Origin: Pseudidiomarina homiensis
Lineage (GTDB): Bacteria > Pseudomonadota > Gammaproteobacteria > Enterobacterales > Alteromonadaceae
Assembly (NCBI RefSeq): GCF_003987225.1
Contig: NZ_PIPX01000001.1
Location: 1,054,001-1,118,000, forward strand
Length of the DNA stretch: 64,000 bases
Direction: 5' to 3'
Both the position numbers and the translations under genes were made by a program. This document shows, one piece after another, positions 9,372 to 17,607 of this stretch. The notes below the pieces were generated by a model that was given only the letters and a program-made list of their open reading frames with translations, made no database searches and had not been told where the DNA came from. Position 1 is the stretch's first letter; every line of letters starts with the position of its first letter.

Positions 9372-10467
9372 TCATTTACATGTTCACCTTGGTCAAAATG
9401 CGATTGTTCGTGGCGTATCCGTGCAACTCGCGGCAGGCGAAATCGGTTGTTTGCTTGGCCCTAGCGGTTGCGGAAAGACGACGCTGTTGCGAGCTATAGC
9501 AGGCTTTCAACAAGTAGCTGCGGGCAGCATTAGCCTCGCTGAAAAAACCGTCTCTGCACCGGCTTACACCCAAGCACCAGAACAACGGGGCATTGGTATG
9601 GTTTTTCAGGATTTTGCCTTGTTCCCCCACTTAACTGTCGAAGAGAACATCAGCTTTGGCATGCGCCATGCCAGTGCGAAAGAAAAACTCCAGCGGGTGG
9701 ATGAGCTGCTTAATCGAATTGGCTTGCCGGGCTACCAAAAACGCTACCCACATGAACTATCGGGTGGCCAACAGCAGCGTATTGCCTTGGCCAGAGCACT
9801 CGCTCCTAAGCCGCGCCTGTTATTGCTTGACGAGCCCTTCTCAAGTCTTGATGCTGAATTGCGCGAGCGGCTTGCGGTCGAGGTCCGTGAGTTGCTCAAA
9901 AAAGAGCAAATTACCGCATTGTTGGTGACCCATGATCAGCAGGAGGCCTTTGCCATGGCCGATAAAGCTGGCGTCATGTATCAAGGCGAATTGCTTCAGT
10001 GGGATACACCTTACCAACTTTACCATCAGCCGCGTCACCAAATGGTTGCGGACTTTATTGGCCATGGGGTTTTACTGCAAGGTACGGTGAATTCAAGCGG
10101 CTCAATGGCGTCGCCATTGGGTATGCTCGAACATCCGAGCTTGGCCAATGTTGCAGGCGGCACCCCAGTGAGCTTTTTGGTACGTCCTGACGACTTGGTG
10201 CCCGATCCCGAATCGCGTTTACGCGGCACCATCAAAGCACGTGGTTTTCGTGGCGCCCACAATCTTTACAGCGTCGAGTTAGTCAGCGGTGTTGAAGTCT
10301 TGACCCTTAGCGCTTCACACGAGCAATTAGAGGTCGGCGCCGAAATTGGGCTGCGCCCAGACTTCGACCACCTTGTGGTATTTGCTGCCGATCACTGCGA
10401 GTTGCCAGGCTTCCATAGTCAGGCCCCCGCCTTTCGTCCGGTATTACCAAAAGCGCAAACGGCGTAA
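9352..10467 (+). CDS. fbpC: Ferric iron ABC transporter, ATP-binding protein
   Basis: The ATPase energising the importer. The nucleotide-binding domain (~1-240) has Walker A GPSGCGKTT, Q-loop FQDFALFPH, signature LSGGQQQRIALARAL, Walker B LLLLDEPFSSLD and the switch His in LLVTHDQQEA. A C-terminal TOBE-like regulatory domain follows (~240-350). The start is a TTG at 9352 with AAGGAG 7-8 bp upstream, located 20 bp inside the permease gene. The last 24 bp overlap tail-to-tail with zntB on the other strand. The length of 371 residues is usual for FbpC-type ATPases. Confidence 0.92.
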   Translation: MSLLQLDHLHVHLGQNAIVRGVSVQLAAGEIGCLLGPSGCGKTTLLRAIAGFQQVAAGSISLAEKTVSAPAYTQAPEQRGIGMVFQDFALFPHLTVEENISFGMRHASAKEKLQRVDELLNRIGLPGYQKRYPHELSGGQQQRIALARALAPKPRLLLLDEPFSSLDAELRERLAVEVRELLKKEQITALLVTHDQQEAFAMADKAGVMYQGELLQWDTPYQLYHQPRHQMVADFIGHGVLLQGTVNSSGSMASPLGMLEHPSLANVAGGTPVSFLVRPDDLVPDPESRLRGTIKARGFRGAHNLYSVELVSGVEVLTLSASHEQLEVGAEIGLRPDFDHLVVFAADHCELPGFHSQAPAFRPVLPKAQTA

Positions 10468-11412
10468 CAGTAAAAATTCAACCACAGCGATGACGCCAAG
10501 TGCGCCACAGAAAATCCAAAACGCGTTGTCGTTATCGACGCCTGGCATGCCACCAATATTAATGCCAAATACCCCGGTCAAAAAGCTGATCGGTAAAAAC
10601 ACGCCAGCAACCATCGACAACCAATAGGTATTGCGATTCATTTTTTCTGCCACTTCCTGCTGCAAATGCTCACGCAACATCCACACTTGTTCTAATAGCA
10701 TTTCGAGCGATTCAAGTTCACGTTGAATGCCGTCGCGTTCATTCACCAACCACTGCACATTTTCGGGTTCCAACCACTTTGGCGCATCCACACCAAAGCG
10801 CTCAATCGCAGCAAGTTGTGGCCTGACAAAGCGAACTAAACGCAGCATCCGTCGATGCAATTCGGTGAGCTTACGTTGGCGTTCAGACGTCGTTCCTTGA
10901 GCATCGTCTTCTAGGCTCTCCATTTCGACTTCTATGACATCCAACAGTTCTTCAAGACGATTGTTCATTTCTTCAATTAGGGTCACTAAGAAGTCGTTGA
11001 GTGATTCAGGTCCCTCCTGTCGCTGCAAGCGCTCACGAATGACCCCAACCGAACGAATAGGCCTTTTGCGAAAACTATAAATAGCGCCTTTGTAATAGAG
11101 AATACGTAGACTGAGCATATCTTCTGGACGCTCGCCTTCGGTCAAGTTAACGCCCCGCAAGATCAGCAGAAAGCCTTCGTTACTGCGCTCAAAACGTGGT
11201 CGCGTATCCTCTTCTAATACAGCATCAATCAGTGGCGCTGGAATCCCTGAAGCCGCTAACCAGGTATCAATGCCTGGTAAATCGCGCTGAATGTGAAACC
11301 AACGCTGTGGGGCACCTTGTAGGTCATGCTCGATAGGTTGTGCGGGATGACAGGAGAAATCCCAACTATCGATCATAAAATCTGGTCGTTGCGTTAAGGT
11401 TGAGTTCGCCAT
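10444..11412 (-). CDS. zntB: Zinc transporter ZntB (CorA/MIT family)
   Basis: A CorA-superfamily inner-membrane transporter; ZntB is associated with Zn2+ transport. The large N-terminal cytoplasmic domain ends in a long helical, coiled-coil-rich stretch (residues ~140-260). Two C-terminal transmembrane helices follow, and between them is GINIGGMPG, a ZntB-type variant of the CorA GMN signature. At 322 residues the protein is of typical size. It is convergent with fbpC (24-bp overlap of coding ends) and divergent from the Ca2+/Na+ exchanger gene. Confidence 0.87.
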   Translation of the reverse strand: MANSTLTQRPDFMIDSWDFSCHPAQPIEHDLQGAPQRWFHIQRDLPGIDTWLAASGIPAPLIDAVLEEDTRPRFERSNEGFLLILRGVNLTEGERPEDMLSLRILYYKGAIYSFRKRPIRSVGVIRERLQRQEGPESLNDFLVTLIEEMNNRLEELLDVIEVEMESLEDDAQGTTSERQRKLTELHRRMLRLVRFVRPQLAAIERFGVDAPKWLEPENVQWLVNERDGIQRELESLEMLLEQVWMLREHLQQEVAEKMNRNTYWLSMVAGVFLPISFLTGVFGINIGGMPGVDNDNAFWIFCGALGVIAVVEFLLLRRLRFW

Positions 11413-11503
11413 GTAAATTCCTTCCGTGCGGTTGCTGCAACATTTTCTGCTTTAAGGTTACAATAGCAGCCAATTGAAATAACCTCATTAAAAAGGATCG
11501 TGC

Positions 11504-12469
11504 ATGTTACTTGCTGTTGTCGCTGTAATTGTTGGCTTAGCTTTGCTTGTCTGGAGTGCTGACCGGTTTGTTGATGGAGCAGCTGCGACCGCAACCCATC
11601 TGGGGATGCCCCCACTCTTAATCGGCATGGTGATCATTGGCTTTGGTACGTCCGCCCCCGAAATGGTGGTATCAGCATTAGCTTCGTTACAGGGAAACCC
11701 CGGCTTAGCTTTAGGTAACGCCTTCGGCTCAAACATCACCAACATAGCCCTCGTGCTGGGTATTACCGCAGTTCTCGCGCCAATTGCCGTAAGCAGCCAA
11801 GTACTTAAACGCGAAATGCCGATTTTGATTGCCATTACTTTACTGATGGCGATCCCACTTTACGATCTCACCATCACCGCGATTGAAGCCTGGATGATTC
11901 TAGCTATTTTTGCTGCCTATATGGGCTGGAGTATTTACCAAGGCATGCGCGGTAAAGATGACGTACTCGCGGGTGAATTTGATCAGGAACTCAAAGAACA
12001 CAAAATGCCCCTTGGCAAAGCCATTGTTTGGCTGGTTATTGGTCTTGTACTTCTCGTCATTAGCTCACGTGTCTTGGTTTGGGGTGCAGTCGATATTGCC
12101 GTCGCGTTGGGGGTGAGTGACTTAGTCATTGGCCTAACTGTGGTGGCCATTGGTACGTCGTTGCCAGAACTCGCATCAGCCATAGCGGCGGTCCGCAAAA
12201 ATGAGCATGACCTCGCTTTCGGTAATGTCATTGGCTCTAACATGTTTAACACCCTAGCTGTGGTGGGGATTGCCGGCGCAATTCATCCTGTAAGCCTAGA
12301 ACCTCTGGTATTAAGCCGTGATTGGGTTGCCATGACGGTGCTAACTCTATTATTGGCGATTTTCGCCTTCCGCATTAACCGTCCAACGCGACTGAACCGA
12401 ATCCACGGTATCGCGCTATTACTTTGTTATACTGCTTACACGATCTACTTACTCAAAACGGGCTTCTAA
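11504..12469 (+). CDS. Calcium/sodium antiporter, CaCA family (YrbG-like)
   Basis: A 321-residue, ~10-TM inner-membrane exchanger. Both inverted alpha-repeats are clear. Repeat 1 has GFGTSAPEMVVSALAS with GNAFGSNITNIALVLG, and repeat 2 has AIGTSLPELASAIAAV with GNVIGSNMFNTLAVVG. These provide the acidic ion-binding residues of the family. The stop codon abuts the ATG of the next gene (12470) with no gap, so the pair is cotranscribed. A start at 11504 is supported by AAAAGGA just upstream. Whether it moves Ca2+/Na+ or Ca2+/H+ cannot be read from sequence. Confidence 0.9.
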   Translation: MLLAVVAVIVGLALLVWSADRFVDGAAATATHLGMPPLLIGMVIIGFGTSAPEMVVSALASLQGNPGLALGNAFGSNITNIALVLGITAVLAPIAVSSQVLKREMPILIAITLLMAIPLYDLTITAIEAWMILAIFAAYMGWSIYQGMRGKDDVLAGEFDQELKEHKMPLGKAIVWLVIGLVLLVISSRVLVWGAVDIAVALGVSDLVIGLTVVAIGTSLPELASAIAAVRKNEHDLAFGNVIGSNMFNTLAVVGIAGAIHPVSLEPLVLSRDWVAMTVLTLLLAIFAFRINRPTRLNRIHGIALLLCYTAYTIYLLKTGF

Positions 12470-12904
12470 ATGATCGACGAAAAGGCAATTGCAACCGCAC
12501 AACGACTTGGCTACGCCGGCTTAATCCCTTTCTTAGCCTTTACCCTTGGTGGACTGCTTGATGTTTATGCAGACCACGCAGTGCGCCTTTTCGTCATTTA
12601 TAGTGCGCTTATTCTTAGTTTTCTTGGCGGCATTCACTGGGGCGTCGCCATGCAAAGCGAAGGTAGCCCTACCCGCGCTTTCAAATGGAGCATGCTGCCG
12701 AGCATCATAGGTATCGTGCTCTTTTTTGCCGGGATCTGGGTATCGCCTTTATCCATGTTGACGATTCTTGCCCTTACCCACTTGTTCTGGCTTAACTTTG
12801 AAAAACGCCATCTAAGCGAACAGCTTTGGTACTTAGAGCTTCGCAACCGCCTCACCTTCACGGTTGTTGCTCTGCACGTGATCTTGATCATTATTTCGCT
12901 GTAA
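12470..12904 (+). CDS. DUF3429 family membrane protein
   Basis: A 144-residue hydrophobic protein with about four to five transmembrane segments. The N-terminal AQRLGYAGLIPFLAF and SFLGGIHWGVAM blocks are characteristic of the DUF3429 family, whose function is unknown. It begins directly after the exchanger stop codon without a spacer, so it is translationally coupled to it. No enzymatic motif is visible. Confidence 0.8.
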   Translation: MIDEKAIATAQRLGYAGLIPFLAFTLGGLLDVYADHAVRLFVIYSALILSFLGGIHWGVAMQSEGSPTRAFKWSMLPSIIGIVLFFAGIWVSPLSMLTILALTHLFWLNFEKRHLSEQLWYLELRNRLTFTVVALHVILIIISL

Positions 12905-12932
12905 AGCTGACGCAAAAACAAACAGCACTGTT

Positions 12933-12951
12933 GCGAATCATTCGTATTTGT
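12933..12951. promoter_or_regulatory. Candidate Fur box upstream of bfd-bfr
   Basis: GCGAATCATTCGTATTTGT lies 36 bp before the bfd ATG. It matches the candidate box at 6587-6605 in 15 of 19 positions, sharing AATCATTCG-ATTTG. A position near the promoter of iron-storage mobilisation genes fits Fur control. Confidence 0.6.
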
Positions 12952-12986
12952 ATTAGTATTTAGACCAAGTACTCAACGAGGTCTTT

Positions 12987-13211
12987 ATGTACGTCTGTCT
13001 TTGTAAAGGTGTCACCGATAAAACCATTCGTCGTGCCGTGCACGAAGAAGGCATCAGTACGATGCGCGAACTCCGCCAAGAATATGGCGTAGCATCGCAG
13101 TGTGGCTGCTGTAAAAGTTGCGCCAAAGAAGTCCTCAGCGACGCTGTGAAAGAGCGGAATAAACGCTTTTTAGAAGAAACCTTGTTGCCAACGGACGTGT
13201 GCTACACTTAA
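12987..13211 (+). CDS. bfd: Bacterioferritin-associated ferredoxin
   Basis: Bfd is a small [2Fe-2S] protein that reduces bacterioferritin to release stored iron. The 74-residue protein begins MYVCLCKGVT, giving cluster ligands Cys4 and Cys6; Cys39 and Cys42 in QCGCC complete the set, with extra Cys41 and Cys45. GAGG lies 6 bp before the ATG. It heads a bfd-bfr-bfr cluster, as in many gammaproteobacteria, and a candidate Fur box precedes it, consistent with induction under iron limitation. Confidence 0.95.
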   Translation: MYVCLCKGVTDKTIRRAVHEEGISTMRELRQEYGVASQCGCCKSCAKEVLSDAVKERNKRFLEETLLPTDVCYT

Positions 13212-13212
13212 G

Positions 13213-13232
13213 CTAGGTTTTAAATTACCTAG
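13213..13232. repeat. Imperfect palindrome between bfd and the first bfr
   Basis: CTAGGT and ACCTAG arms lie either side of an AT-rich centre, between the bfd stop and the ribosome-binding site of the downstream gene. It could be a small hairpin or an operator; no T-tract is present. Confidence 0.4.
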
Positions 13233-13246
13233 GTTAGGAGTAGTTC

Positions 13247-13723
13247 ATGCAAGGCGAACCCAAAGTTCTTCAAGAACTTAATCGAATTCTTACCCGTAAG
13301 TTAACTGCCATTAACCAGTACTTTTTACATGCTCGTATGTATAAAAACTGGGGTTTTGAAGCACTGAATCACACCATTTATAAAGCTTCGATCGAAGAAA
13401 TGAAGCACGCTGATGACATCATCGAGCGGCTGCTATTTCTTGGTGGTATCCCTAACTTACAAGATCTTAGTAAGCTCTTCATTGGCGAAGACCCGCGCGA
13501 AATGCTGCAACTGGATCACAAAATCCAACTCGCCGACGTCGAGGCCATTCGTGACGCGATTGCTCAGTGTGAAAAGCAGCAAGACTACGTTAGTCGCGAC
13601 ATGCTCGCTGAGATTTTGGAACAGCAAGAAGAGCATTTAGATTGGCTCGAAACCCAGCTCGACTTAATCACCCACTTGGGGGCTAACACCTACCTGCAAA
13701 CCAAACTGCATAAGGAGTCTTAA
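13247..13723 (+). CDS. bfr: Bacterioferritin subunit with haem-ligand Met but degenerate ferroxidase centre
   Basis: A 24-mer iron-storage ferritin subunit. It aligns with E. coli Bfr over the full 158 residues (AINQYFLHARMYKNWG, EMKHAD). The haem ligand Met52 is kept. At the di-iron site Glu51, His54 and His130 are present, but Glu18 is replaced by Lys18, Glu94 by Gln94 and Glu127 by Gln127. Catalytic iron oxidation by this chain alone is therefore unlikely. It precedes a second bfr gene by 1 bp, and the two chains probably co-assemble. GGAG lies upstream of the ATG at 13247. Confidence 0.95.
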   Translation: MQGEPKVLQELNRILTRKLTAINQYFLHARMYKNWGFEALNHTIYKASIEEMKHADDIIERLLFLGGIPNLQDLSKLFIGEDPREMLQLDHKIQLADVEAIRDAIAQCEKQQDYVSRDMLAEILEQQEEHLDWLETQLDLITHLGANTYLQTKLHKES

Positions 13724-13724
13724 A

Positions 13725-14195
13725 ATGACTTTAGACAGCGCAGCTGTGGTGAAGCAGCTTAACCGTTTACTCGCGTTTGAATTAACCTCAATCGATCAAT
13801 ACACAGCGCACTCACGCCGCTACGAAGATATGGGCTTAGACAAATTGTATGAGCGCATCAACCATGAAGTTGATGACGAGCGCGGCCATGCGGACTTGTT
13901 GATCCGCCGGATGTTATTCCTTGGTGGCCGTCCAGATATGGATGCCCGTGAAAAGCACACCATCGCAGACGATGTGCCGACCATGCTTGCCAACGACCTT
14001 GAACTTGAGCGCAACAATGCCAAAACCCTGCGCGAAGTCATCGACTTTTGTGAACAAGCAGGTGACTTTGTCACGCGTGACATGCTCGTCGGCATTCTTC
14101 GTGATACAGAAGAAGATCATGCTTACTGGCTGCGGCAGCAACTTGAGTTGATTGACCGTTTAGGACTGGAGCTTTACCTGCAGGCACAAATGTGA
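13725..14195 (+). CDS. bfr: Bacterioferritin subunit with intact ferroxidase centre but no haem Met
   Basis: The second ferritin chain (156 residues). The di-iron ligands are all present at shifted numbering: Glu19, Glu52, His55, Glu95, Glu129 and His132. The residue after Glu52 that should be the haem-binding Met is Arg53 (VDDERGHAD). The chain is thus catalytic but not expected to bind the inter-subunit haem, the mirror image of the upstream gene product. Its ATG is 1 bp after the upstream stop, and its TGA overlaps the GTG of the MscS gene. Confidence 0.95.
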   Translation: MTLDSAAVVKQLNRLLAFELTSIDQYTAHSRRYEDMGLDKLYERINHEVDDERGHADLLIRRMLFLGGRPDMDAREKHTIADDVPTMLANDLELERNNAKTLREVIDFCEQAGDFVTRDMLVGILRDTEEDHAYWLRQQLELIDRLGLELYLQAQM

Positions 14196-15211
14196 GTAAA
14201 ACACCTACAGAACAAGCCACGGACACCATCGATACGGTGGTGTCTACCGTTTCGGGCGCATTTCATTGGCTCGAAAAAGAGCTTTTTAGCGTTGGTGAAA
14301 CCGCCGTCACCTATGGTTCGGTGTTTCGCTTTGTAGCGATTTTATTTGCCACCTACATTGTCTCAGTGCTCATCCAAAAGGCACTGCAACGCTATGGTGA
14401 CATGCGCAGTAGCTTTTCACGCTCATCACTCTATGCGCTCAAACGGATCACCCACTACATTATTTTGCTCGTGGGCTTTTTAGTCGCTGTTGCTTCCATC
14501 GGCATTGATTTAACCAAGTTTGCGATCTTTGCCAGTGCCTTGGGTATTGGCGTAGGTTTTGGCTTACAAAACCTGATCAGTAATTTTAGCGCCGGTATTA
14601 TTTTACTCTTTGATAAGACGCTAAAAGTGGGTGACTTTGTCGAACTGGAATCAGGCGTCACCGGTGAAGTGAATGAAATCAATATTCGTAGCACCATTAT
14701 CACCACCAATGACAATATCGACATTGTCGTACCAAACTCTGAATTCGTCGCTGGCCGCGTTACCAACTGGACCATGCGCGATACTTATCGACGCATCAAG
14801 GTTCCCTTTGGTGTTGCTTACGGCACCGATAAGGAACTGGTCAAAAAGGCTGTATTGGAAGCCGCGGATAAAGTGCCACACACGTTGACCGACACCTCTC
14901 ACCGACCACCTCAAGTGTGGTTAGTTGAGTTTGGTGAAAGCAGTCTTAACTTCGAGCTCGTGGTGTGGCTAAAGCCTGAAGCCGTCAACCGCCCCGGCGC
15001 AGTTCAAGCAGCGTTCTTATGGGAAATTCACACGGCTCTCATTGAGAACACTATTGAGATTCCGTTTCCACAGCGTGACTTGCATATTAAAAGCTGGCAA
15101 GCCGATGATGCGATACGTGTGGCCAAGGGCGCCACAGAAAAAAAAGCCCCTGAGCCGGAGCCAGAGGCAAAAGAGCAACCCTCACATAACGATGCTGCCG
15201 ACGAGATCTAG
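14192..15211 (+). CDS. MscS-family small-conductance mechanosensitive channel
   Basis: A 339-residue inner-membrane channel relieving hypo-osmotic pressure. It has an N-terminal amphipathic region, three TM segments, and the pore helix region ALGIGVGFGLQNLISNFSAGIILLFDKTLKVGD, the hallmark Gly/Ala-rich TM3 and following beta domain. The C-terminus is a Glu/Pro/Ala-rich tail. The start is a GTG at 14192 overlapping the bacterioferritin TGA in GTGA, so translation is coupled to the iron-storage genes; no functional link is obvious. The stop shares CTAG with prpE on the opposite strand. Confidence 0.92.
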   Translation: MSKTPTEQATDTIDTVVSTVSGAFHWLEKELFSVGETAVTYGSVFRFVAILFATYIVSVLIQKALQRYGDMRSSFSRSSLYALKRITHYIILLVGFLVAVASIGIDLTKFAIFASALGIGVGFGLQNLISNFSAGIILLFDKTLKVGDFVELESGVTGEVNEINIRSTIITTNDNIDIVVPNSEFVAGRVTNWTMRDTYRRIKVPFGVAYGTDKELVKKAVLEAADKVPHTLTDTSHRPPQVWLVEFGESSLNFELVVWLKPEAVNRPGAVQAAFLWEIHTALIENTIEIPFPQRDLHIKSWQADDAIRVAKGATEKKAPEPEPEAKEQPSHNDAADEI

Positions 15212-17088
15212 CTGCCAAGCTGCTGCTTGAGCTCGTCGACACAACTCGGATCGTCGATGGTCGATGGAATACTCACTTCGGTATCGCCATCGGCCAGTTG
15301 CCGCAGCAAGCGCCGCAGAATTTTACCCGAACGGGTCTTGGGCAGACGCGGCACCACATGAATTTGCCGCAAACAGGCCACTGCGCCAATCTCATCACGT
15401 ACCCGCTGCACCAAGCGCGCACTCAGTTCCTGCGGTGCAATGTCCACACCATCTTTGACAATCACTAATCCCACTGGGATCTGCCCTTTGAGCTCATCAC
15501 TAACGCCTATGACGGCACATTCGGCTACGGCAGCGTCCATGGCCAAAATCTCCTCCATTTCGCCGGTTGATAAGCGATGGCCAGCAACATTAATGACGTC
15601 GTCGGTGCGGCCCATAATGAAAACATAGCCGTCATCATCTTTGTAGCCACCGTCACCACTGCTATAAAAGCCCTTAAATTCGCGCAAATAACCCGCAGAA
15701 AACCGCTCAGAATTGCGCCAAATCGTGGTCAGACAGCCTGGCGGTAAGGGGAGCTTAATCGCCACAGCGCCCTGCTCGTTTGCTTCAACTTCGCTGCCGT
15801 CTGGCGCAAGAATACGAATATCATAACCCGGCACGGGTAGTGTCGATGAGCCAGGTTTTATCGGATGCTCAGCGATTCCTACAGGATTCGCACATATCGG
15901 CCAGCCCGATTCGGTTTGCCACCAATGATCGTACACCGGCTTTCCGGTCATCTCTTGGGTCCATTCTAAGGTTGGCGGATCTAAGCGCTCGCCAGCCATG
16001 TAAATGCGCTCTAACTTGCTCAAGTTATGAGGTTTTAACTGGCGAGCCTCAGGATCTTCCTTTTTAATGGCTCGAAAAGCCGTCGGCGCGGAAAAGAGAA
16101 CACTTACACCATACTCCGCACAAACGCGCCAGAAAGCACCAGCATCCGGCGTGCGCACTGGCTTACCCTCATACAGAATAGTCGTAGCGCCCGCCAAAAG
16201 TGGGCCATAGACAATATAGGAATGACCTACCACCCAACCCACATCTGAGGCCGTGAACATAACCTGCCCCGGTTGCACGCCATACACCACATTCATCGAA
16301 TAGCGCAGTGCCGTGGCATAGCCACCGGTATCGCGCACGACACCCTTGGGTTTTCCAGTGGTACCCGAGGTGTACAGAATATAAAGCGGATCGGTGCTTT
16401 TCATTACCGCACACTCGGCTGGGGTAACATCAGATAGCGATTGCTGCCAATCGATATCACGCGGAGCCTGCAGCTCCGCTTGGCACATTGAACGCTGCCA
16501 AACCACCACATGCTGTGGCTTGACCTCGGCCAACTCAATAGCTTTGTCGACAAAAGGCTTATAGGGCAATACTTTATCGACTTCCACACCACAGGACGCG
16601 GTGATGACCAGTTTGGCTTCCGCATCGTCAATACGCACCGCCAACTCATGCGGCGCGAAGCCACCAAATACCACCGAGTGCACCGCCCCTAATCGCGCAC
16701 ACGCCAGCATGGCAATCGCAGCTTGCGGGATCATCGGCATATAAATAACGACCCGATCCCCCTTCTTCACATGGTATTTCTTTAGCAACCCAGCAAATTG
16801 CGCTACTTGATCACGGAGTTCACGATAACTGTAACGCTCCTTTGTTTGCGTTACTGGCGAATCATAAATCAGTGCCGTTTGCTCCCCACGCCCATTATCC
16901 ACGTGGTAGTCAAGGGCACAAAAAGCCATATTCAGCTCGCCATCGACAAACCAATCGGCCGTACCGTCTGGCCGCAGTTGCATGATTTCGCTAGGCTCAT
17001 TAAACCAATGCAAGCGCCGTGCTTGCTGCAACCAAAACCGCTGCGGCTGTTGCAACGACGATTCGTATTCGTGGGGGTAGTTGTTCAT
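15208..17088 (-). CDS. prpE: Propionyl-CoA synthetase (acyl-CoA synthetase, PrpE type)
   Basis: An AMP-forming acyl-CoA synthetase of the acetyl/propionyl-CoA synthetase group, which activates propionate (and often acetate) to the CoA thioester. The 626-residue protein has the P-loop-like YTSGTTGKPKGVVRD, the adenylate motif YDHWWQTESGWPI, GDGGYKDDDGYVFIMGRTDD and, near the C-terminus, RLPKTRSGKILRR with the Lys that is usually acetylated for control. The length and VFGGFAPHELAVRIDDAEAK block favour PrpE over Acs. No prpBCD genes are nearby, so the substrate assignment is by family only. Confidence 0.85.
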   Translation of the reverse strand: MNNYPHEYESSLQQPQRFWLQQARRLHWFNEPSEIMQLRPDGTADWFVDGELNMAFCALDYHVDNGRGEQTALIYDSPVTQTKERYSYRELRDQVAQFAGLLKKYHVKKGDRVVIYMPMIPQAAIAMLACARLGAVHSVVFGGFAPHELAVRIDDAEAKLVITASCGVEVDKVLPYKPFVDKAIELAEVKPQHVVVWQRSMCQAELQAPRDIDWQQSLSDVTPAECAVMKSTDPLYILYTSGTTGKPKGVVRDTGGYATALRYSMNVVYGVQPGQVMFTASDVGWVVGHSYIVYGPLLAGATTILYEGKPVRTPDAGAFWRVCAEYGVSVLFSAPTAFRAIKKEDPEARQLKPHNLSKLERIYMAGERLDPPTLEWTQEMTGKPVYDHWWQTESGWPICANPVGIAEHPIKPGSSTLPVPGYDIRILAPDGSEVEANEQGAVAIKLPLPPGCLTTIWRNSERFSAGYLREFKGFYSSGDGGYKDDDGYVFIMGRTDDVINVAGHRLSTGEMEEILAMDAAVAECAVIGVSDELKGQIPVGLVIVKDGVDIAPQELSARLVQRVRDEIGAVACLRQIHVVPRLPKTRSGKILRRLLRQLADGDTEVSIPSTIDDPSCVDELKQQLGS

Positions 17089-17180
17089 GGCTGAAGTCCT
17101 TTATCCTGCTGCGATGGCTTAACTGTAGCGCAGTATGGGATTCTGCCTATTCGACTTGAGTCGTAAGAGCCGTTATTCGG

Positions 17181-17268
17181 GTAGCCCGTGGTTCTACCAC
17201 GGGAATTCTCGAATTCAACGACAATGGTTAAAACGTCAGGCTTGCCCCGTGGTAGAACCACGGGCTAC
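17181..17268. repeat. REP pair (BIME-like) copy 1
   Basis: An 88-bp element: GTAG followed by CCCGTGGTTCTACCACGGG, a ~42-bp linker, then the inverted CCCGTGGTAGAACCACGGG ending in CTAC. The linker is the reverse complement of that in copies 2 and 3, so this copy is in the opposite orientation. It lies between the prpE start and tRNA-Ser. The 12-mer GAACAGCGAATA follows directly and recurs beside copy 4. Confidence 0.9.
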
Positions 17269-17293
17269 GAACAGCGAATAGTAAACAGCGCTC

Positions 17294-17322
17294 TTGTTTT
17301 TGGCCCTTTGATGGCCTATCAT
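17294..17322 (+). promoter_or_regulatory. Candidate promoter of tRNA-Ser
   Basis: TTGTTT (17294-17299) and TATCAT (17317-17322) are 17 bp apart and followed by a GC-rich discriminator, a few bases before the mature tRNA 5' end at 17336. Confidence 0.5.
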
Positions 17323-17335
17323 TGCGGCCGCTTTT

Positions 17336-17426
17336 GGAGAGGTGTCCGAGTGGCTGAAGGAGCACGCCTGGAAAGTGTGTATACGGTAACCCCGTATCGA
17401 GGGTTCGAATCCCTCTCTCTCCGCCA
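17336..17426 (+). tRNA. tRNA-Ser (GGA anticodon)
   Basis: A 91-nt class II tRNA with encoded CCA. The 5' GGAGAGG pairs with the 3' acceptor arm, the anticodon loop is CTGGAAA (anticodon GGA), the long variable arm is TATACGGTAACCCCGTATC, and the T-arm contains GGTTCGAATCC. It reads UCC/UCU codons. Confidence 0.97.
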
Positions 17427-17432
17427 ACTACT

Positions 17433-17459
17433 AAAAAACCGCCCCCGTGGCGGTTTTTT
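17433..17459 (+). terminator. Rho-independent terminator of tRNA-Ser
   Basis: AAAAAACCGCC and GGCGGTTTTTT pair around a CCCGT loop, 7 bp after the tRNA. The stem ends in a T6 run. Confidence 0.9.
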
Positions 17460-17607
17460 GTTTTGCACCGCACGCCAGTGCGGCCCAAAGGGCGAAGGCC
17501 ATGGATGGCCTGAGTGAATCCAAACCTCCACTTTAAACGTACCCATTGTACTCAATCCAGTTTTCGTTATGATGAATCTGACGGTTTTTTCATCAAGGAG
17601 TCGTACT

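Noticed and set aside
17188-17517. 109-residue open frame across the REP, tRNA-Ser and its terminator
   Set aside because: It is made of REP and tRNA sequence; the similar peptide in other frames comes from the repeat, not from a gene family.
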